NCBI GenBank assembly: GCA_019594305.1
Contig: JAFDTZ010000077.1
Coordinates: forward strand, 1 to 10,414
Length of the DNA: 10,414 nucleotides
Source: Thermoplasmata archaeon
GTDB lineage: Archaea > Thermoplasmatota > Thermoplasmata > Halarchaeoplasmatales > Halarchaeoplasmataceae
Direction: 5' to 3'
Shown here: one piece after another, positions 6,544 through 10,414 of the stretch
Layout of the letters: each line of letters begins with the position of its first letter
Position numbering within the stretch: position 1 is the stretch's first letter
Position numbers and translations under genes: made by a program
The notes under the pieces: model-generated
The model's database searches: none
The model's input: the letters and a program-made list of their open reading frames with translations, nothing else
Told to the model about the DNA's origin: nothing

Positions 6544-7635
6544 ATGCCTCGAATTCAGGAACTGGTAAAAAAGCACGAAAGTTACAGGGAAAAAGGCATC
6601 AACCTCATGGCCTCCGAGAACTATCTATCACCGAAGGTCAGAGAGGCTCTTTCCAGCGACCTGGCCGGAAGGTACCTTTCGGATTACTACGGTGGTTCTA
6701 CCTACGCCCGGGAGATAGTGGCACATACCGAAGAACTCTTCCGGGAGCTGTTCCATGTAAAACATGCCATCGTGGAGCCTCTGTCCGGCAATATTTGCGA
6801 CCTTGCGGTGCTTTTTGCCTTCAGCGATCATAACGATAAAGTGGCTATGCTCCCTTATACGGCAGGTGGATATCCCCTTGGCCTGGAGAAGTTCGGCAGG
6901 CAGAGAGTTTCTTTACCGAACGTAAAAAATACCTTTGAAATCGACCCGAAGAGTTCTGAAAATATGTACGGGGAGCACGATATATCCTTGACGATACTCG
7001 GTGCGTCTTACATACCCTTTCCCCACCCCGTGGAAAAATTCAGGGCCATGGTGGAAGAGCACCAATCCTACGGAAAATTGGTCTACGACGGTTCTCACGT
7101 ACTGGGTTTACTGGCTTGCGGCGAGTTCCAATGTCCCCTGGACGAAGGTGCCGAAGTTATCATCGGTAGTACCCACAAAACATTCTACGGCCCTCAAGGA
7201 GGCGTTATACTCACGGACTCCGACGAGCATCATGCAAGGTTCAGAGAGTTCATGGATGTTGATACCGAGACGGGTATAGGCCTTGTGGACAACCCCCATG
7301 TTAACCGTATAGCCGCCCTGGGTGTGGCGGCAGAGGAGATGCTTGACGACCGGGGCTACGGTAAAAGAGTGATAACCAACGCCAGGAATTTGGCAGTAGC
7401 TCTTCAGGAACTCACCGTACCGGTAAAATTCGCAGAACGGGGCTTTACCGCTTCACATCAGGTCTTCCTGGATATCACACCGGAAGACGCTGTAAGGCTG
7501 TGTCATGCACTTGAGAAGGTGGGAATATTCATTGACACTACGGGAAGGATGGGAACCGCGGAAGTCACCCACCGAGGCATCACCGACATGGACGACATCG
7601 CCCACAGGATAGCGGAGCACTATAAGAAACTGTAA
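6544..7635 (+). CDS. Short, divergent serine hydroxymethyltransferase-like PLP enzyme
   Basis: A fold-type I PLP enzyme related to GlyA, which interconverts serine and glycine using folate or a methanopterin cofactor. It has 363 residues against about 415-430 for normal SHMT. Shared features are NLMASENYLSP (20-30), YYGG (48-51), PLSG (79-82), YDGSH with D182 and H185, the PLP lysine K212 in GSTHKTFYGPQGG, and the carboxylate-binding arginine R344 in VTHRG. Differences are marked. The loop carrying the catalytic glutamate (Glu57 in E. coli) is shortened, going from Y44 almost directly to YYGG, with no Glu. The histidine that stacks on PLP (AHGGH in SHMT) is replaced in TAGGY (106-110). The C-terminus ends about 20 residues after R344. 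It may therefore act as an aldolase, transaldolase or pterin-independent enzyme; the substrate is unknown. It converges with the next gene, with 3 bp between the stops. Confidence 0.85.
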   Translation: MPRIQELVKKHESYREKGINLMASENYLSPKVREALSSDLAGRYLSDYYGGSTYAREIVAHTEELFRELFHVKHAIVEPLSGNICDLAVLFAFSDHNDKVAMLPYTAGGYPLGLEKFGRQRVSLPNVKNTFEIDPKSSENMYGEHDISLTILGASYIPFPHPVEKFRAMVEEHQSYGKLVYDGSHVLGLLACGEFQCPLDEGAEVIIGSTHKTFYGPQGGVILTDSDEHHARFREFMDVDTETGIGLVDNPHVNRIAALGVAAEEMLDDRGYGKRVITNARNLAVALQELTVPVKFAERGFTASHQVFLDITPEDAVRLCHALEKVGIFIDTTGRMGTAEVTHRGITDMDDIAHRIAEHYKKL

Positions 7636-7638
7636 CCT

Positions 7639-8871
7639 TCATAAAATCGTGGTTTCATCGAGTATCTCGATTCCAACGTTTTCCAGCCGCTCTATCATCT
7701 TACGGTATACGGTTCCGACGATACAATCTTCAGGTGCAATTATGCCCTTCCCAGACACTTCACCCCTGGCTATCATCTCTGCACCTATAGCCGCCGGGAA
7801 ACCGGTGACACGCTGCATGGCGGTTAGCCCGTTTTCCACATCCTCATCATCCCACATGTAGATGTCTATCCTCACTTTTTTATCGTCTTTTTTACCTTCG
7901 GCGGTGTTCCACATTACGCAGCAGTCCCGATCACCTTCTTTGGGTTTGAGCCTCGGTGTTAGTACCTTCAAAAGCACTTCCCTAGGAACTACCTCGCAGC
8001 CGTTAACCTCTACAGGCTCGATATCCAGCATACCACATTTTCTGAATTCTTTTATTGTATCGTAATGACCGGGCCAGCGTATGGTTTTTTCGTAGGTGTT
8101 TTCCAACTGCGGTCGGGTGTGAACGAAACTGGGCATACCCGGGGTAACGGCACACTCCAGCTCCACATCCTTATCGAATTTATCGAAGGTGAACTTTTCC
8201 TGTAAAGATAAAGCATCGAGCTCAACCATCTCGCCTTCTTTGATGGCTGCGGATCTTATATTGTACTCCCTGAGAACGTGGTCGAAGGCCCAGGTTATCA
8301 TGTATTTGAGTGGATGCCTTTCTGCGGATTCACGGTTGGGTATACCCCCGCAGCGGGCTATGGCGGATATGGATTCGTCCATCTCACGGAGGGCCTCTCC
8401 CAGGGTAAAATTGGTGATCCCCGGTGCGAACCCCAGTCCATCCAGGAGCATTATGCCTTTTTCCATATAGCGTTGATGAATGTATTCTCCGTAATCATCG
8501 ACGGACATCCCTTCGGGTAATTCCATATCCTCCATCTCGTAGGGGTCGGGGCTCCTGTGATACTCTTCCAGCATATCTACCATGCTCAAACCGGCCTCCA
8601 ATGCCAGTTCAATTGTCCTGTAACTGGTCTGTCTGGTGGGCAGTGCGTTGATACCTACGTCGTATTCCTTCATTATCTCTATCGTACTCTCGGTATCCAT
8701 AACATCTCCAAGATGTTTCCTCAGCTTATGGCTCCCTATGAACTCCATAATTTCATCAATGGGTCCTTGGGACCTGCTGAAGATCCCCACCGTTTCAAAA
8801 TCAGTGTGATTGACCAGATACCACGCCACACCGGCCGCCTGCCGTCCCGCACCGAATATGATCGCTTTCAT
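7639..8871 (-). CDS. Saccharopine dehydrogenase-family oxidoreductase
   Basis: NAD(P)-dependent oxidoreductase of the saccharopine/lysine dehydrogenase family, 410 residues. The N-terminus is a Rossmann nucleotide-binding motif, IIFGAGRQAAG (4-14). Family features follow: LDGLGFAPGITN (143-154), CGGIPNRESAERHPLKY (174-190), RWPGHYDTIKEFRKCGM (265-281) and a C-terminal TGFPAAIGAEMIARGE (356-371). These resemble enzymes of lysine metabolism (lysine 6-dehydrogenase, saccharopine reductase), but the family also makes other amino-acid and polyamine derivatives, so the substrate is not assigned. No lysine-pathway gene lies nearby. The ATG at 8871 (MKAIIFGAG) is taken as start. A TTG at 8880, three codons upstream and exactly at the leaderless distance from the TATA element, is an alternative. 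The gene diverges from the methyltransferase gene and converges with the SHMT-like gene. Confidence 0.85.
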   Translation of the reverse strand: MKAIIFGAGRQAAGVAWYLVNHTDFETVGIFSRSQGPIDEIMEFIGSHKLRKHLGDVMDTESTIEIMKEYDVGINALPTRQTSYRTIELALEAGLSMVDMLEEYHRSPDPYEMEDMELPEGMSVDDYGEYIHQRYMEKGIMLLDGLGFAPGITNFTLGEALREMDESISAIARCGGIPNRESAERHPLKYMITWAFDHVLREYNIRSAAIKEGEMVELDALSLQEKFTFDKFDKDVELECAVTPGMPSFVHTRPQLENTYEKTIRWPGHYDTIKEFRKCGMLDIEPVEVNGCEVVPREVLLKVLTPRLKPKEGDRDCCVMWNTAEGKKDDKKVRIDIYMWDDEDVENGLTAMQRVTGFPAAIGAEMIARGEVSGKGIIAPEDCIVGTVYRKMIERLENVGIEILDETTIL

Positions 8872-8880
8872 ATGCCTCAA

Positions 8881-8901
8881 CGACGGGGCATTCGACGGGG
8901 C
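8881..8901 (-). repeat. 9-bp direct repeat between TATA element and start
   Basis: CGACGGGGC (plus-strand reading) occurs at 8881-8889 and 8893-8901, separated by ATT. It fills the space between the TATA-like element and the start of the saccharopine dehydrogenase-family gene, a position where a bound repressor would block initiation. Function is inference. Confidence 0.45.
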
Positions 8902-8902
8902 T

Positions 8903-8910
8903 CTATAAAC
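8903..8910 (-). promoter_or_regulatory. TATA-like element of the saccharopine dehydrogenase-family gene
   Basis: GTTTATAG on the minus strand, after an A-rich stretch, is centred 26-27 bp before position 8880 and 35-36 bp before the ATG at 8871. Transcription would start near 8880, giving either a 9-nt leader with GAGG or a leaderless TTG start. Confidence 0.5.
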
Positions 8911-8981
8911 CTTTTGTAGTTTTTCTCGACTTCAGACGAGCATTCGATTATTTATGTTAAGTTTAAAGGCGATAAAGGAAA

Positions 8982-8991
8982 AGATATTTAA
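8982..8991 (+). promoter_or_regulatory. TATA element of the methyltransferase gene
   Basis: AGATATTTAA preceded by GGAAA (BRE-like) is centred about 27 bp before the ATG at 9014. There is no Shine-Dalgarno sequence, so the mRNA is probably leaderless. This is the clearest archaeal-type promoter in the window. Confidence 0.6.
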
Positions 8992-9013
8992 GTTGTTGTT
9001 CGACTAAACCCTT

Positions 9014-9664
9014 ATGTGCGTAAACTACTGGAACGATTTTGAGGAATACAACATCGACATATTTAACGATATAGAGGAGTTCGTTCAAGGTTTGGCCAAA
9101 GGAGTTGGTGAAGCTTTTACTAGTATAGACAACAAATATCACCCGGCGTACTTGGGTGTGGATAATGCGGTAAAATTATATTCTCTTATAAGAGTGCAAA
9201 AACCATCCGTAGTTATAGAGACAGGCGTATGTAACGGTATGTCCACCGCAGTAATCCTGAGAGCTCTCCAAGATAACAATAAAGGCTCTCTTTACTCGGT
9301 TGATCTCCCCGTAAAAGCGCGGGTTAAGGAAGGACGTACAGGAGCCGTAATACCTCCGAAAAAAAACTCCGGTTGGGTTGTACCCGAAGAACTCAGAGAT
9401 AGGTGGGAACTATCGATAGGGAACACATTCTACGAACTTCCCAAAATATTCGAAAAAGTTGGCGAAACGGACCTATTTATACATGACAGCGGCCATACAT
9501 ACGAAACCATGATGTTCGAATTCGGGATCGCCTGGTATCATCTTCGAGATGGAGGAGTGCTTCTCGCAGATAATACGGACAAAAACGATGCTTTCAAGGA
9601 CTTTGCCCGTGCAAAGAATAGGAAGCTCTATCGTATGAATGATCTTGCCATGATTGAAAAATGA
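9014..9664 (+). CDS. Class I SAM-dependent methyltransferase (Methyltransf_24/CmcI-like)
   Basis: A 216-residue protein with a Rossmann-type methyltransferase core. SAM-binding motif I is VVIETGVCNGMST (66-78); the acidic residue that would hold the SAM ribose is D97 in YSVDLP. DLFIHDSGHTYETMMFEF (153-170) and LRDGGVLLADNT (177-188) match the pattern of the Methyltransf_24/cephalosporin-hydroxylase-like group, which methylates small molecules or sugars. A basic, proline-containing stretch, GAVIPPKKNSGWVVP (110-124), lies between motif I and the later core and could shape the substrate pocket. The substrate cannot be predicted. The start ATG at 9014 is set by the TATA element. The gene is divergent from the saccharopine dehydrogenase-family gene and is followed after about 70 bp by a GNAT gene with its own promoter. 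Confidence 0.75.
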   Translation: MCVNYWNDFEEYNIDIFNDIEEFVQGLAKGVGEAFTSIDNKYHPAYLGVDNAVKLYSLIRVQKPSVVIETGVCNGMSTAVILRALQDNNKGSLYSVDLPVKARVKEGRTGAVIPPKKNSGWVVPEELRDRWELSIGNTFYELPKIFEKVGETDLFIHDSGHTYETMMFEFGIAWYHLRDGGVLLADNTDKNDAFKDFARAKNRKLYRMNDLAMIEK

Positions 9665-9672
9665 TTAGGCTT

Positions 9673-9691
9673 AGATATGCATATATCTTTT
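9673..9691 (+). terminator. Small hairpin with T run after the methyltransferase gene
   Basis: AGATAT (9673-9678) and ATATCT (9683-9688) form a 6-bp stem with a GCAT loop, followed by a run of four T (9688-9691), 8 nt after the stop codon. The stem is AT-only apart from one G-C pair and therefore weak. It may instead be a protein-binding palindrome ahead of the GNAT promoter; its core TATGCATA also occurs upstream of fumA. Confidence 0.35.
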
Positions 9692-9703
9692 GAAATATCA
9701 GAA

Positions 9704-9713
9704 ACTTTAAAAA
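9704..9713 (+). promoter_or_regulatory. TATA element of the GNAT gene
   Basis: ACTTTAAAAA is centred about 26 bp before the ATG at 9734, which argues for a leaderless start there rather than at the upstream in-frame ATG at 9677 (this element would then lie inside the coding sequence). Confidence 0.55.
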
Positions 9714-9733
9714 TAACACGACAATTCACATAT

Positions 9734-10231
9734 ATGGGTATAATAAAGCTTCGTTACCAGGAGGTGTCCGATGCGGAAAGGTACTTCGAGATATTGAGTA
9801 ATCCGAACTTTCTGTACTTTGAAGTGAAGGTAAAATCGGTGGAAGAAGAGCGTGAATGGCTGAAGAAGAACCCTGAAAAGCGTGAAAAGGGTCAGGAATA
9901 CAACTATGCGGTATTGTACGACGATGAACTCGTAGGTGCATGCGGGATAGCCATGGATACCAGAAGGCCTCACATAGGTGAGATAGGATACTTCCTGGAC
10001 GAGAGATATTGGGGAAAGGGGATAACTACAGCGGCGGTAAAGCAGGTGGAGAAAATCGCCTTCGAGGATTTGGGGTTGGTAAGGGTAGAGATACGCATAG
10101 AACCGGAGAACATAGCCAGCGAACGGATCGCCGTCAAATGCGGATACACCAAGGAAGGATCGGTAAGGAAGGCGTACGAGCGGGATGGTGAGTACAGAGA
10201 TTGTCTGCTATATGCGAAGGTAGAGGATTGA
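9734..10231 (+). CDS. GNAT family N-acetyltransferase (RimJ/RimL type)
   Basis: Transfers an acetyl group from acetyl-CoA to an amine, possibly a protein N-terminus or a small molecule; the acceptor is unknown. The 165-residue protein opens with the usual strand-then-helix start IKLRYQEVSDAERYFEILSN (4-23). The acetyl-CoA motif A lies at 86-101, with ERYWGKGITTAAV (90-102) as the pyrophosphate loop. NIASERIAVKCGYTKEG (126-142) is the typical motif B seen in RimJ/RimL-like enzymes (asparagine, then the helix before CGY/CGF). The C-terminal YRDCLLYAK is also characteristic. The frame is open 19 codons further upstream to 9677, but the TATA element at 9704-9713 and the family alignment both favour 9734. 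Stop TGA at 10229-10231. Confidence 0.88.
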   Translation: MGIIKLRYQEVSDAERYFEILSNPNFLYFEVKVKSVEEEREWLKKNPEKREKGQEYNYAVLYDDELVGACGIAMDTRRPHIGEIGYFLDERYWGKGITTAAVKQVEKIAFEDLGLVRVEIRIEPENIASERIAVKCGYTKEGSVRKAYERDGEYRDCLLYAKVED

Positions 10232-10249
10232 TAAAAACAGAACGGATTC

Positions 10250-10281
10250 TATTTGTTTTCAATACACTATTTTGTCATTTT
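10250..10281 (+). terminator. T-rich region after the GNAT gene
   Basis: Several short T runs (TTTGTTTT, ATTTTG, ATTTTT) follow the GNAT stop codon. Oligo-T tracts without a hairpin are the usual archaeal termination signal. The assignment rests on composition only. Confidence 0.35.
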
Positions 10282-10298
10282 TACATATTTGAAATGTA
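10282..10298. promoter_or_regulatory. Imperfect 17-bp palindrome before the last gene
   Basis: TACATATTTGAAATGTA has perfectly paired outer arms (TACAT and ATGTA) around a TTTGAAA-like centre. It lies just upstream of the TATA-like element of the partial gene at 10341, a plausible activator position. No regulator can be named. Confidence 0.35.
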
Positions 10299-10311
10299 TT
10301 CTACCCAAATC

Positions 10312-10319
10312 GATTTATG
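10312..10319 (+). promoter_or_regulatory. TATA-like element of the last, partial gene
   Basis: GATTTATG is centred about 26 bp before the ATG at 10341 and nearly copies the GATTTATC element of the SHMT-like gene in both sequence and distance. It overlaps the alternative upstream ATG at 10317, which makes that start less likely. Confidence 0.45.
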
Positions 10320-10340
10320 CAAGTTTCCAATCAAGTTTAC

Positions 10341-10414
10341 ATGAAGTTATCTCCCGACCAGGCTAGAAAGGTATTATGTTCAGTACACGGATTCGATTCT
10401 TTACAGGATGGTAT
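10341..10414 (+). CDS. Start of a gene, possibly winged-helix YcaQ/AlkZ-like (3' end cut off)
   Basis: An open frame starts at the ATG at 10341 and runs 24 codons to the right edge: MKLSPDQARKVLCSVHGFDS and a few more residues. The pattern Leu-Ser-x-x-x-Ala-Arg, four residues later Leu/Cys, then a glycine followed by a hydrophobic residue, resembles the N-terminus of winged-helix DNA glycosylases of the YcaQ/AlkZ group (for example LSLADARNLHLAAQGL in E. coli YcaQ, quoted from memory). Evidence is thin because only 24 residues are visible. An in-frame ATG at 10317 would add eight residues, but the TATA-like element favours 10341. Confidence 0.45.
   Translation, partial: MKLSPDQARKVLCSVHGFDSLQDG

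Noticed and set aside
6459..6833. A 124-codon plus-strand frame overlapping the start of the SHMT-like gene
   Set aside because: It is a shifted frame of the SHMT-like gene; the conserved SENYLSP and YYGG motifs occur only in the frame starting at 6544.
9677..9733. N-terminal extension of the GNAT protein from the ATG at 9677
   Set aside because: The 19 extra codons contain the TATA element and part of a palindrome, and are not needed for the GNAT fold; the ATG at 9734 fits the leaderless distance.
1..10414. CRISPR array, insertion sequence, tRNA or phage-like cluster
   Set aside because: No regularly spaced repeats, transposase-like frame, terminal inverted repeats or cloverleaf-like segment were seen; the genes read as ordinary metabolic chromosome content.

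Overview
The window reads as archaeal. Four of the promoter-proximal genes have a TATA-like element centred about 26 bp before the start codon and no Shine-Dalgarno sequence, which is the pattern of leaderless archaeal transcripts. Genes inside the one clear operon instead carry strong GAGGTG or GGAGG ribosome binding sites. The content (a group 3c [NiFe] hydrogenase joined to heterodisulfide reductase subunit A, and a two-subunit class I fumarase) points to an anaerobic euryarchaeal or Thermoplasmata-like lineage with H2/heterodisulfide-type electron bifurcation. I cannot name the genus, and no gene specific to methanogenesis is visible.

Left half (1-5425, minus strand): a tightly packed operon in the order hdrA, mvhD, mvhG, mvhA. 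mvhA runs off the left edge, so its last part is missing. Gene junctions are +0, +1 and -8 bp and each internal gene has a good ribosome binding site. The products would form the H2-oxidising arm (MvhA/MvhG), the [2Fe-2S] linker (MvhD) and the flavin bifurcation unit (HdrA) of an Mvh-Hdr complex; hdrB and hdrC are not in the window. HdrA is an unusually long tandem form of about 1004 residues with two FAD modules whose iron-sulfur equipment is complementary. hdrA and mvhD lie in the same reading frame and are separated by a single amber codon.

Middle (5426-7641): a divergent regulatory region of about 160 bp with repeated CCCCATG motifs and two tiny upstream ORFs before hdrA. It is followed on the plus strand by the alpha subunit of class I fumarate hydratase (no beta subunit beside it) and a short, divergent relative of serine hydroxymethyltransferase that keeps the PLP lysine but lacks several residues of the folate-dependent active site.

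Right part (7639-10414): a saccharopine dehydrogenase-family gene convergent with the SHMT-like gene, then, divergently, a small class I SAM methyltransferase, a RimJ/RimL-type GNAT acetyltransferase with its own promoter, and the first 24 codons of another gene that may belong to the winged-helix YcaQ/AlkZ group. These genes look like individually transcribed units rather than a pathway. No tRNA, rRNA, CRISPR array, insertion sequence or obvious mobile element was seen. No gene-free stretch exceeds 300 bases.
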